DNA of 64,000 nt, taken from positions 186,001 through 250,000 of the forward strand of contig NZ_JAUUDS010000001.1 of assembly GCF_030678875.1 (NCBI RefSeq), written 5' to 3'. The notes beneath the pieces are model-generated. The model saw only the letters and a program-made list of their open reading frames with translations, made no database searches and was not told where the DNA came from. A program made the position numbers and the translations under genes. Numbering within the stretch: position 1 is the first letter of the stretch; each line of letters starts with the position of its first letter. Origin of the DNA: Sphingomonas aurea (GTDB lineage Bacteria > Pseudomonadota > Alphaproteobacteria > Sphingomonadales > Sphingomonadaceae). This document shows, piece after piece, positions 47,239-55,351 of this stretch.

Positions 47239-47694
47239 CTAGATGAAGAACTGGCTGATCCACTCGGCGGCGAGCGCCGGCTTGTCCGATCCCTCGATCT
47301 CGACGGTGAACTCGGTGACCTGCTGGAACTGGCCGGGTCGCTTCTCGGTGATCGACAATGGCTTGAAATGGCCCCGGACGCGTGAGCCCGAACGCACGGG
47401 GGTCAGAAAGCGCAGTGCATTGCAGCCGTAATTGACGCCCATCCGAATGCCCGCGGGGCGCGGCACGTCGGACCGCTCCATCAGCATCGGCATCAGCGAC
47501 AGCGTGAGGAAGCCGTGCGCGATCGTGCCACCAAACGGGGTCTGCGCGGCGGCGACCGGATCAACATGGATGAACTGGTGGTCGCCGGTCGCCGCGGCAA
47601 AGGCGTCGATCATCGCCTGATCGACCAGCACCCACTCCGACGCGAACGACTGGCCGATGATGGACGGCAGCTGTTCGATGGCGATCGTCGCCAC
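47239..47694 (-). CDS. MaoC family hot-dog dehydratase
   Basis: 151 aa. The R-hydratase motif is present: FAAATGDHQFIHVDPVAAAQTPFGGTIAHGFLTLSL, where D and H of GDHQFIH are the catalytic pair. It hydrates enoyl-CoA to (R)-3-hydroxyacyl-CoA or does a related reaction. The gene leads the thiolase gene in a two-gene unit that is divergent from putA. Confidence 0.9.
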   Translation of the reverse strand: MATIAIEQLPSIIGQSFASEWVLVDQAMIDAFAAATGDHQFIHVDPVAAAQTPFGGTIAHGFLTLSLMPMLMERSDVPRPAGIRMGVNYGCNALRFLTPVRSGSRVRGHFKPLSITEKRPGQFQQVTEFTVEIEGSDKPALAAEWISQFFI

Positions 47695-47792
47695 GGCATT
47701 CCCCTCGACAGGCGTTTGGCGCTAAGCGCGTCGTCATCCTGTAGGCTCCCGCGGCCCCGTGTCGCAAGCCTTGCCGCACCGAAAGTTCGACG

Positions 47793-50759
47793 ATGACCAC
47801 AGCCGTAACGTCCGCCGCCCGTGAAACCATGGCAAAGCTGTACCGCGCGCCCGAACCCGATGTTCTAAAGCCGCTGCTGGACCGGGCCGCCACCAGCGCT
47901 GATTCGCGTGAGCGGATCATGGGGCATGCCGGTGGCCTGCTCGCCGATCTGCGCGCGGCGCAGGGGCGCGGCTGGGTGAACCAGTTCCTGCAGGAATACC
48001 GGCTGAACTCGTCGGAGGGGATCGCGCTGCTGTCGCTTGCCGAGGCGTTCCTGCGCGTGCCCGATCCCGAAACGGCCGACCTGCTGATCGCCGACAAGCT
48101 GGGCGATGCCGACTGGCGCGCCCATGCCGGCAAGTCGAACAGCAAGCTGGTCAACAGCGCGACCTGGGGTCTGGTCGTCGGCCGCGTGCTGGTCGGCGAG
48201 GGGCCGTCTGGTCCCTTGCGCCGCCTCATCAGCCGTGCAGGCGAGCCGTTCGTCCGCCAGGCGGTCGGCGCGGCGATGAAGATGATGGGCGAGATCTTCG
48301 TGATGGGCCGCACCATCGACGAGGCGATGCGCCGGATGAAAAAGCCGGAGAACAAGGGCTTCACCGCCAGCTTCGACATGCTGGGAGAGGCGGCGCGGAC
48401 CTTTGCCGACGCCGACCGCTATTTTCAGGCCTATGTCGGCGCAATCGACGCGGTGGGCAGCGATCCGGCGGCAGGGCATTCGGTGTCGGTCAAGCTCTCT
48501 GCGCTCCACCCGCGCTACGAGGTGGCGCGGTGGAGCGAGTGCGTGCCGGCGCTGACCGGGATGCTCGAGGCACTGGCGGTGCAGGCAGCGGCCAAGGGCA
48601 TCGCACTGACCGTCGATGCCGAGGAATCCGAGCGGCTGGAGATGAGCCTCGACATCATCGGCACCGTCGCCGCGCTGCCGTCGCTGAAGGGCTGGGACGG
48701 GTTCGGCATGGCGGTGCAGGCCTATGGCAAGCGCGCGCGACCGGTAGTCGCCTGGGCGAACGGCCTCGACCGGCTGATGAACGTTCGGTTGGTCAAGGGC
48801 GCCTACTGGGACAGCGAGATCAAGCGGACGCAGGTCGAGGGGCTAGCCGATTATCCGCTGTTCACGCGCAAGGCGGCGACCGACGTGTCGTATCTGGCGG
48901 TGGCCAAGGACATGCTGGCTGCGGATAATATCCGGCCCGCCTTCGCCAGCCATAACGCGCTGACCGTCGCCACCATCCTGGAATGGGCGGGCAACAACCG
49001 TGATTTCGAGTTCCAGCGGCTGCACGGCATGGGCGACGGGCTGTACGAGCGGCTGGTGCGCGAGAATGGCTATCACTGCCGCATCTATGCGCCGGTCGGG
49101 GGCCACCGCGACCTGCTCGCCTATCTGGTCCGGCGCCTGCTCGAGAATGGCGCGAACTCGTCGTTCGTCCACCAGCTCGCCGACGAGCGGTTGAGCGAGG
49201 CGGAGATCCTGGCCGATCCCGTTGCCAAGATTGCCGCGGTCGGCGGCGCGCGGCACCCCAGCATCCCGCTGCCCCGCGACCTGTTCGCGCCGGGGCATCG
49301 CAATTCGGCCGGCCTCGACCTCAGCGACGTGGCGGTGCTGGAGCGGACGGTGCAGGCGGTGAGCAGACCGGTGGCATCGGCGCCCGTTGCGGAAGGCAAC
49401 GTCGCCGAAGCCGTCACCCGCGCCCATGCCGCCTTCCCGGACTGGCAGGTGACCCCGGTGGACGAGCGTGCCGCCTGTCTGGAGCGGCTCGCCGACCTGC
49501 TGGAGGAGCATCGCGACGAACTGATGGCGATCTGTGTGCAGGAGGCGCGGAAGACGATCGCCGACGCGATCGGCGAGGTGCGCGAGGCCGCGGATTTCTG
49601 CCGCTACTATGCCGGCGAGGCACGCGCGCGGCTACGCCCCGTCGAGCTGCCGGGGCCGACCGGCGAGCGCAACACGCTCCATATCGAGGGGCGGGGCGTG
49701 TGGGCGACGGTGGCGCCGTGGAACTTCCCGCTGGCGATCTTCCTCGGCCAGACCGCCGCGGCGCTGGTCGCGGGCAACACCGTGGTCGCCAAGCCCGCGC
49801 CGCAGACGCCGCGCATCGCCGCTCGCGCGGTCGAGCTGGCGCACCGGGCAGGCATCCCCGCCGACGCGCTGGTGCTGGTCCCCGGCGGACCAGAGGTGGG
49901 TGCGGCGCTGACGGCGGACGCCCGCGTGATGGGCGTCGCCTTCACCGGATCGACCGCCACCGCCAAGCGGATCGCGCGGACGCTGGTCGAGGATGACGAC
50001 CGCCCGATCGTGCCGCTGATCGCGGAGACGGGCGGGATCAACGCGATGATCGTCGATTCGACCGCGCTGCCCGAGCAGGTGGTGGCCGACGTCATCGCCT
50101 CCTCGTTCCGCTCGGCGGGGCAGCGCTGCTCGGCGCTGCGGCTGCTGCTGGTGCAGGAGGATGTCGCCGATACGGTGATCGAGATGCTGCGCGGCGCGAT
50201 GGACACGCTGCGGATCGGCGATCCCGGCAATCCGGCGACCGATGTCGGACCGGTGATCGACCGGGCGGCGTACGACCGGCTGATGGGTTACCGGGAGACG
50301 GTGCGCGACCGCTGGCTGAAGACGGTCGAGGTGCCGGCGGACGGCCTGTTCGTACCGCCGACGCTGATCCGGCTGGGCGCGATCGAGGAGCTGAACCAGG
50401 AGTGGTTCGGCCCCATCCTGCACGTCGCCACCTGGGAAGCGGGCAAGCTGTCGGAGACGATCGCGCGGGTCAATGCCAAGGGTTACGGCCTGACCATGGG
50501 CCTGCACAGCCGCATTGCCCGCGCGGCCGAAGTGGCGGAGGCAGAGGCGGCGGTCGGCAACCTCTATATCAACCGGTCGATGATCGGCGCGGTCGTCGGC
50601 TCGCAGCCGTTCGGCGGCGAGGGGCTGTCGGGCACGGGACCGAAGGCGGGCGGGCCGCACTACCTCTACCGCTTCTGCGCGGAGCGGGCGGTGTCGGTCG
50701 ATACGACCTCTGCCGGCGGAAATGCGACGCTGCTGAGCCTGGACGAGGGCGGCATCTAA
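47793..50759 (+). CDS. putA: bifunctional proline dehydrogenase / P5C dehydrogenase PutA
   Basis: 988 aa, a short type-A PutA. The N-terminal proline dehydrogenase half (about 80-460) is a FAD-binding barrel (SVKLSALHPRYEVARW, LTVDAEESERLEMSLDII, VRLVKGAYWDSEIKRTQ, HNALTVATILEW). The C-terminal P5C dehydrogenase half (about 530-985) has the nucleotide fold VAPWNFPLAIFLGQ, the glutamate in AETGGINAMIVDS and the catalytic cysteine in SAGQRCSALRLLLVQE. There is no N-terminal ribbon-helix-helix domain, so it should not repress its own gene as the E. coli enzyme does. Oxidises proline to glutamate. Confidence 0.96.
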   Translation: MTTAVTSAARETMAKLYRAPEPDVLKPLLDRAATSADSRERIMGHAGGLLADLRAAQGRGWVNQFLQEYRLNSSEGIALLSLAEAFLRVPDPETADLLIADKLGDADWRAHAGKSNSKLVNSATWGLVVGRVLVGEGPSGPLRRLISRAGEPFVRQAVGAAMKMMGEIFVMGRTIDEAMRRMKKPENKGFTASFDMLGEAARTFADADRYFQAYVGAIDAVGSDPAAGHSVSVKLSALHPRYEVARWSECVPALTGMLEALAVQAAAKGIALTVDAEESERLEMSLDIIGTVAALPSLKGWDGFGMAVQAYGKRARPVVAWANGLDRLMNVRLVKGAYWDSEIKRTQVEGLADYPLFTRKAATDVSYLAVAKDMLAADNIRPAFASHNALTVATILEWAGNNRDFEFQRLHGMGDGLYERLVRENGYHCRIYAPVGGHRDLLAYLVRRLLENGANSSFVHQLADERLSEAEILADPVAKIAAVGGARHPSIPLPRDLFAPGHRNSAGLDLSDVAVLERTVQAVSRPVASAPVAEGNVAEAVTRAHAAFPDWQVTPVDERAACLERLADLLEEHRDELMAICVQEARKTIADAIGEVREAADFCRYYAGEARARLRPVELPGPTGERNTLHIEGRGVWATVAPWNFPLAIFLGQTAAALVAGNTVVAKPAPQTPRIAARAVELAHRAGIPADALVLVPGGPEVGAALTADARVMGVAFTGSTATAKRIARTLVEDDDRPIVPLIAETGGINAMIVDSTALPEQVVADVIASSFRSAGQRCSALRLLLVQEDVADTVIEMLRGAMDTLRIGDPGNPATDVGPVIDRAAYDRLMGYRETVRDRWLKTVEVPADGLFVPPTLIRLGAIEELNQEWFGPILHVATWEAGKLSETIARVNAKGYGLTMGLHSRIARAAEVAEAEAAVGNLYINRSMIGAVVGSQPFGGEGLSGTGPKAGGPHYLYRFCAERAVSVDTTSAGGNATLLSLDEGGI

Positions 50760-50814
50760 GATTCGTCCGCAACATCGTCATCACGACCTTCACGGCACCT
50801 TTGCAAACTCACGT

Positions 50815-50910
50815 CGTCATGCCGGGCTTGTCCCGGCATCCACCGAGCCGCACATACTCAAGTCGTTGTTCTTGCGGAACAGTGGATGCCGGGACGAGCC
50901 CGGCATGACG
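50815..50910. repeat. long-arm palindromic repeat, copy 3
   Basis: Arms 50815-50843 and 50882-50910, identical to the copy at 8726 except for one base in the left arm. The 216-bp gap between putA and the convergent TonB-like gene holds this element and otherwise nothing I recognise; it could act as a bidirectional hairpin after putA. Confidence 0.85.
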
Positions 50911-50975
50911 ACGGGAGAAGTGCCTGCTGAAGGCTGACGGGATTGCCAGCCTGCGCCGGGGCGGCGGATCGCGCC

Positions 50976-51719
50976 CTACCGCAACTGCGCGCCGTTCTGG
51001 GTCCACGAAATCCGGATCCGCACCCAGGCACCGAGCAGCTTCTTGCCGCCCAGCCGCGGCGGCAGGATGCGGAACTGCCACGCCGCCTCGCGCATCGAGC
51101 GGCCAAGGCCCGAGCCGATCGGCGACTCGCCCAGCACGCGGCAGTCCTCGACCCGGTAATCCTCCGCCGTCTTGCAGGCGATCAGCGCCCAGCTGTCGGG
51201 CGGCGGCGCCGTTTTCAGATAGCCGCTGATCTCCGAAGAGCTCGGCTCACGCTGCCAGTCGGCGTCGTAGAGCCGCTGGCCACCTGGTCCGGCGCCGGGA
51301 CCATAGGCGACAGCGCTGTCGCCGCGTGCGTCGGCGTCGCCATGACCCTCCTCGGCACTGCGGTCGCCCTTTGGTGCCCGCGCAAGGTCGAACGAATCGG
51401 ACAGCATCGTCGGCCACACCGCCTTCTCGCTCGGCACCGGCGGGGTGCGGACGGGCGGCGGGGTCGAGGCGGCGGCGCTGCTGCTGGCGCTCCTGGTCGG
51501 GGCCCGGCGCGCGGTCGTCGCCTTGGCGGCGGCACGCGCCGCCGGACGCTCGGCATCGAGCGCGAAGGTGCTGAGCGGCGGCTCGTCCGGCTGTTTCGGC
51601 GTGCGGGTGCCCAGGTGGAACAGCAGCCACAGGAGGAGGAGCTGTACGCCCACGGCGAACGTGAACGACGTGGCGCGGCGCAGCGGCGACCCGGACTCGC
51701 GATAGGTGGAGGTCGCCAT
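50976..51719 (-). CDS. TonB-like membrane-anchored protein
   Basis: 247 aa from the ATG at 51719. A short basic N-terminus, one TM helix (FTFAVGVQLLLLWLLFHLG), a proline/serine/alanine-rich periplasmic span, then a C-terminal region with paired cysteines (ALIACKTAEDYRVEDCRVLGESPIGSGLGRSMREAAWQFRILPPRLGGKKLLGAWVRIRISW) that follows the TonB C-terminal pattern. No ExbB/ExbD genes are near. It lies 66 bp downstream of mscS on the same strand and probably belongs to the topoisomerase IB - mscS unit. Confidence 0.7.
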   Translation of the reverse strand: MATSTYRESGSPLRRATSFTFAVGVQLLLLWLLFHLGTRTPKQPDEPPLSTFALDAERPAARAAAKATTARRAPTRSASSSAAASTPPPVRTPPVPSEKAVWPTMLSDSFDLARAPKGDRSAEEGHGDADARGDSAVAYGPGAGPGGQRLYDADWQREPSSSEISGYLKTAPPPDSWALIACKTAEDYRVEDCRVLGESPIGSGLGRSMREAAWQFRILPPRLGGKKLLGAWVRIRISWTQNGAQLR

Positions 51720-51785
51720 TGCGGCGCGTGCGTTACGCGGGCCAGCGCCCCCCGACAAGCGGGGGCGTGCCGCCTGTCGCCGAAG

Positions 51786-52970
51786 TCATGCTGGCCGTAG
51801 CGCGCTTCCCTCCTCGACATGGACCGGCTGCACCTGGGGGTAGGGCATGACCAGCGATCCGTCGGGCGCGGCGGTGAAGGTCGTCTGGGTCGGATAGGGG
51901 ATCGCGATCCCCTCTGCGGCGAAGCGGCGGATCACGCCGACCATCACCCGGTCGCGGGTGGCGTGCGCAGTCGGCCAGTCGTCGCCGGGAATGTCGAACT
52001 GGAGGACGAAATCGAGTGACGAGGCGCCGAAGCTCTCGAAACTGGCACGGGCGAGCTTCGCCTTCTCCGCCTCGACGATCTCGCGCAGGATGGCGGGCAC
52101 CCGCGCCAGCGTGTCGGGTGGCGTCTCGTACGCGACACCGATGGTCAGCGCGATGCGGACATGGTCGCGGTTCGAGGTGTTCTGGATCTCCTTGTCCAGC
52201 AGTTGCCGGTTCGAGATGACCCGCATCTCGCCGTTGAACGACCGGATGCGCGTCGATTTCAGCCCGATCGACTCGATCACGCCCGACGTTTGGTCATAGG
52301 AAACCTTGTCGCCGCGCCGGAACGGCCGGTCGAAGATGATCGCGAGCGCGGCGAACAGGTCGGCGAAGATGCCCTGCGCGGCCAGGCCGATGGCGATGCC
52401 GCCGACGCCGAGCCCTGCGACCAGGCCGGTGACGTTGACGCCCAGATTGTCGAGCACCACGACCAGCGCCACCGCGAACAGCGCGACGGTGACGAGCAGG
52501 CGGATCAGCCCCATCGCCGACAGCAGCGCCTCGCCCTGATAGCCGTCCGCGCTGGTGCGATGCTCGACCGCGCCCAGGATCAGCTCGCGCGCCCAGATCG
52601 CCGCCTGGAAGACCGAGGCGACGATCCACAGGAACTCGATCGTGCTGCTGACCGGACCCGGTGTGCCGGCGTAACCCTGCACCAGCTTGGCGGCGAGCAT
52701 GACGATGAAGAAGCTGCCGGTCCGCGCCACCGCCTTGCCGAGGATGCGACCCCAGCCGGTGCCGGTGCGGTCGCGCGCGCACAGCCGCTTGCCGAGACCG
52801 CGCAGCCAGTGCAGCGCGACCACGATGATCGCGCCGATCGCGAACGCGACGACGATGCGCAGCCAGTTGCCCTGCAGCCACTCGATCGCGGACGACAGCA
52901 GGCCGGTATATTGGCTCTGGAAGCCAGCCGCGTCGAACAGCGGCTCGGCATTGGTGGTCTTCGCGGCCAT
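51786..52970 (-). CDS. MscS family mechanosensitive channel
   Basis: 394 aa. TM helices about 32-50, 74-95, 102-125, 150-170 and the pore-lining TM3 (VTGLVAGLGVGGIAIGLAAQGIFADLFAALAIIFDRPFRRGD) followed by the cytoplasmic vestibule. It releases solutes on hypo-osmotic shock. The N-terminal half is longer than the minimal E. coli MscS. It starts one base after the topoisomerase IB stop, so the two are one unit. Confidence 0.9.
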   Translation of the reverse strand: MAAKTTNAEPLFDAAGFQSQYTGLLSSAIEWLQGNWLRIVVAFAIGAIIVVALHWLRGLGKRLCARDRTGTGWGRILGKAVARTGSFFIVMLAAKLVQGYAGTPGPVSSTIEFLWIVASVFQAAIWARELILGAVEHRTSADGYQGEALLSAMGLIRLLVTVALFAVALVVVLDNLGVNVTGLVAGLGVGGIAIGLAAQGIFADLFAALAIIFDRPFRRGDKVSYDQTSGVIESIGLKSTRIRSFNGEMRVISNRQLLDKEIQNTSNRDHVRIALTIGVAYETPPDTLARVPAILREIVEAEKAKLARASFESFGASSLDFVLQFDIPGDDWPTAHATRDRVMVGVIRRFAAEGIAIPYPTQTTFTAAPDGSLVMPYPQVQPVHVEEGSALRPA

Positions 52971-52971
52971 G

Positions 52972-53982
52972 TCAGGCGGCCTTGGCCAGCGTGGCGGCGG
53001 GCGCGAGCCCTTCGAGGAAGGCGATCAGCCCGCGCTCCTCGCGGCTGAGATAGCGGGCGGAGCGGGGCAGGCGGATGCCACGCCGGAACGCGGCCTGCCC
53101 CTTCTTGGCCAGCGCGATCAGCGCGGGGTGGACATAACTCTTGCGCGCGATCGCGGGGGTGTTGCCCAGCTTCTCCACCACCGGCTCCAGGATCGCCTTC
53201 AGGCTCAGGTCCGCCTCTGCCTTGGCCAGCGCCTCGAACGCGGTGACGCTCGCCGCCCAGGTGCGAAAATGCTTGGCGGTGAACTCCGTACCGGTCGCGT
53301 CGCGGATATAGTCATTGACGTCGGACGAGGTGACCGGGTGCGCTTCGCCGGCCTTGTCGACCCAGGCGAACAGGTGCTGCTCGTCCAGGTCCTGCATCTG
53401 GCGGACGGTGCGCGCCAGCGAACGGTCGGAGACCTTCACGTCGCGCATCTTGCCCGACTTGCCCTTGTAGCGCAGCTTCAGCGTCTGGCCCTTCACCTGT
53501 CCGTGGCGCTTGCGCAGCGTGGTCGCGCCGAAACTCTCGTTGGCGGCGGCATAGGCTTCGTTGCCGACGCGGATATGTGCGCTGTCGAGCAGGCGGACGA
53601 CCGCGGCGATCGCCCGCTCGCGGGTCAGGCCGCGGGCGGTCAGGTCCGCCTCCACCTTGCGGCGCAACTTGGGCAGACAGTGGCCGAAATCGGCGCACTT
53701 CTCGTACTTCGACGCCTCCTGTGCCTCGCGGAAGTCGGCGTGGTAGCGATACTGCTTGCGGCCCTTCTCGTCCCAGCCGACCGCCTGGATATGGCCGTTG
53801 GCGCGCGGGTTGAACCAGGCATCGCGGTACGCGGGGGGCAGGCCGATGCCGTTCAGCCGGTCGATCTCGTCGCGGTCGGTCACCCGCTCGCCGTCCGGGC
53901 GGTAATAGGCCCATTTTTCCCTGATCTTGCGGCGGGTTATCCCCGGTTTCGAATCATCGGAATAAACGATTCTGACTGCCAT
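52972..53982 (-). CDS. DNA topoisomerase IB
   Basis: 336 aa from the ATG at 53982. A eukaryote/poxvirus-type topoisomerase found in many bacteria. The N-terminal domain has DEIDRLNGIGLPPAYRDAWFNPRANGHIQAVGWDEKGRKQYRYH. The catalytic domain has R (LLDSAHIRVGN), K, a second R (AKHFRTWAASV) and the nucleophile Y283 (ARKSYVHPALI). It relaxes supercoils without ATP. Its promoter region faces the PfpI gene and contains an EcfG-like site, so it may be stress-induced. First gene of the topoIB-mscS unit. Confidence 0.93.
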   Translation of the reverse strand: MAVRIVYSDDSKPGITRRKIREKWAYYRPDGERVTDRDEIDRLNGIGLPPAYRDAWFNPRANGHIQAVGWDEKGRKQYRYHADFREAQEASKYEKCADFGHCLPKLRRKVEADLTARGLTRERAIAAVVRLLDSAHIRVGNEAYAAANESFGATTLRKRHGQVKGQTLKLRYKGKSGKMRDVKVSDRSLARTVRQMQDLDEQHLFAWVDKAGEAHPVTSSDVNDYIRDATGTEFTAKHFRTWAASVTAFEALAKAEADLSLKAILEPVVEKLGNTPAIARKSYVHPALIALAKKGQAAFRRGIRLPRSARYLSREERGLIAFLEGLAPAATLAKAA

Positions 53983-54007
53983 CGACGCTCCTCGCTTCGT
54001 CTCGGCC

Positions 54008-54032
54008 AATGCGCGGGCGGGCGCTTCGTTCC
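54008..54032 (-). promoter_or_regulatory. EcfG-type promoter candidate for topoisomerase IB
   Basis: On the minus strand GGAAC-N16-CATT: -35 GGAAC (54032-54028), 16-bp spacer, -10 CATT (54011-54008), one base away from the CGTT consensus of the general stress sigma factor. It ends 25 bp before the ATG. The -35 is one half of the palindrome GTTCCGGAAC. Confidence 0.5.
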
Positions 54033-54058
54033 GGAACGGGGGACGGGGCACGGGGGTT
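54033..54058 (+). promoter_or_regulatory. EcfG-type promoter candidate for the PfpI gene
   Basis: On the plus strand GGAAC-N17-GGTT: -35 at 54033-54037, -10 GGTT at 54055-54058, one base from CGTT. The start codon is 35 bp downstream. The -35 abuts the divergent one for topoisomerase IB. Confidence 0.45.
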
Positions 54059-54092
54059 CAGGCGCCTCAAGTCCCCCGACAGGAGTATCCTC

Positions 54093-54665
54093 ATGCCTGA
54101 CCTGCGCCCCGACCTCAGCAAAGCCCGAATCCTCATGCTCGCCGCCGACGGATTCGAGACGGTGGAACTGTTCGAGCCGAAAAAGGCGCTGGAAGCCGCC
54201 GGCGCGACCGTGACGCTCGCCTCGATCAAGGCCGACCCGATCCAGGGCATGGAGCAGGACCTGAACAAGGCGGAGATGGCGACGCCGGACCTGACGCTCG
54301 ATCAGGTCGATACCGACGATTACGACGCGCTGGTCCTGCCGGGCGGCACCTGCAACCCCGACAAGCTGCGGCAGGAGGACCGCGCGGTCGAGATCGTCGC
54401 CGAGTTCATGGAGGACGACAAGATCGTCGCCGCGATCTGCCACGGCCCCTGGCTGCTCGCCGAGGCGGACGTGATCGATGGCCGGCGCCTGACCAGCTTC
54501 CCCTCGATCCGCACCGATCTGGAAAATGCCGGCGCCGAGGTGGTCGACGAGCAAGTGGTCGTCGACGGCAACCTCATCACCAGCCGCAAGCCCGACGACA
54601 TTCCTGCGTTCAACCAGGCGATCATCGACGCATTGGTCGAGGAATTGGCCGAGGAGAACGCCTGA
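54093..54665 (+). CDS. DJ-1/PfpI family protein
   Basis: 190 aa. Class I glutamine-amidotransferase-like fold: ILMLAADGFETVELFEPKKALEAAGATVTLASIK, ALVLPGGTCNPDKLR and the nucleophilic cysteine in VAAICHGPWLLAEADVIDGRRLTS. Members act as deglycases, chaperones or proteases; the general-stress protein 18/YhbO group is closest by pattern. ATG at 54093 with AGGAG upstream. Divergent from topoisomerase IB. Confidence 0.9.
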   Translation: MPDLRPDLSKARILMLAADGFETVELFEPKKALEAAGATVTLASIKADPIQGMEQDLNKAEMATPDLTLDQVDTDDYDALVLPGGTCNPDKLRQEDRAVEIVAEFMEDDKIVAAICHGPWLLAEADVIDGRRLTSFPSIRTDLENAGAEVVDEQVVVDGNLITSRKPDDIPAFNQAIIDALVEELAEENA

Positions 54666-54759
54666 AGCCCGGTGGCGCGGAGCGGGTGTGCCGCGATGGA
54701 GCGCCCGCCCGCGTGTAGAGGCTTGACCGGACCGGCTCCGCTCGTCTCCAATCGGCGAG

Positions 54760-55185
54760 ATGACCCGTTCCGTTTCCGAGACTGCCCGCCCGGCATCGGC
54801 CCGCTATCCGCTGCGGCAGGTGCCGGGCTTCGGCGGTGCCGCCGTGGGTGTGACGGTGGTGCTGTTGCTGTCGCGCTGGACGCCGGCCGAGGTCGCGTCG
54901 GTGATGGCGACCGCGGGCCTGCCGGGCGCGCCCGATCCGCTCGCCTTCGCCGTCACCGCCGGGATCGCGGCAGGCGTGGTGGTGTGGGCGGCACTCTACC
55001 TGATCTGGGGCCGCGGCGGCTGGGGCGACCGGCCATGGCGCCGCGAGGAGCGCCGGCGCCCGCTCTCCTACGCCGATCTCGGCCCGCCACCCCCACGCGA
55101 GCAGCCGCTGCCGAGTGATCTCGACCAGCCGCTCTCCGCCTTTGATCCCGAAGCGATCGCGTTCAACCAGCGGCGGCTGCGTTAG
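54760..55185 (+). CDS. small membrane protein of unknown function
   Basis: 141 aa. Two TM helices (GFGGAAVGVTVVLLLS about 23-38 and LAFAVTAGIAAGVVVWAALYLIWG about 61-84), then a basic loop (RPWRREERRRPLSY) and a proline-rich C-terminal end (GPPPPREQPLPSDLDQP). I do not recognise the family. It stands alone between the PfpI gene and a palindromic repeat. Confidence 0.7.
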   Translation: MTRSVSETARPASARYPLRQVPGFGGAAVGVTVVLLLSRWTPAEVASVMATAGLPGAPDPLAFAVTAGIAAGVVVWAALYLIWGRGGWGDRPWRREERRRPLSYADLGPPPPREQPLPSDLDQPLSAFDPEAIAFNQRRLR

Positions 55186-55200
55186 GTCACCCTCCTTCGT

Positions 55201-55283
55201 GTTCCCGCGCAGGCGGGAACCCAGTGTTCTTCAGCCCCGCATCCGTGGCTCCCAAGGCACTGGGCTCCCGCCTTCGCGGGAGC
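55201..55283. repeat. twin-hairpin palindromic repeat (GCAG/CTTC loops)
   Basis: GTTCCCGC-GCAG-GCGGGAAC (55201-55220) and GCTCCCGC-CTTC-GCGGGAGC (55264-55283), both perfect 8-bp stems. Same loop order as the element at 30050-30142. The outer flanks CCCAGTG (55220-55226) and CACTGGG (55258-55264) also pair. Confidence 0.75.
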
Positions 55284-55351
55284 ACAAGGCTTGCCCCGCC
55301 TCCCGCATCTGATACGCCTGTCGCCAGACAAGAATGTCACCGGGAGAGAGC

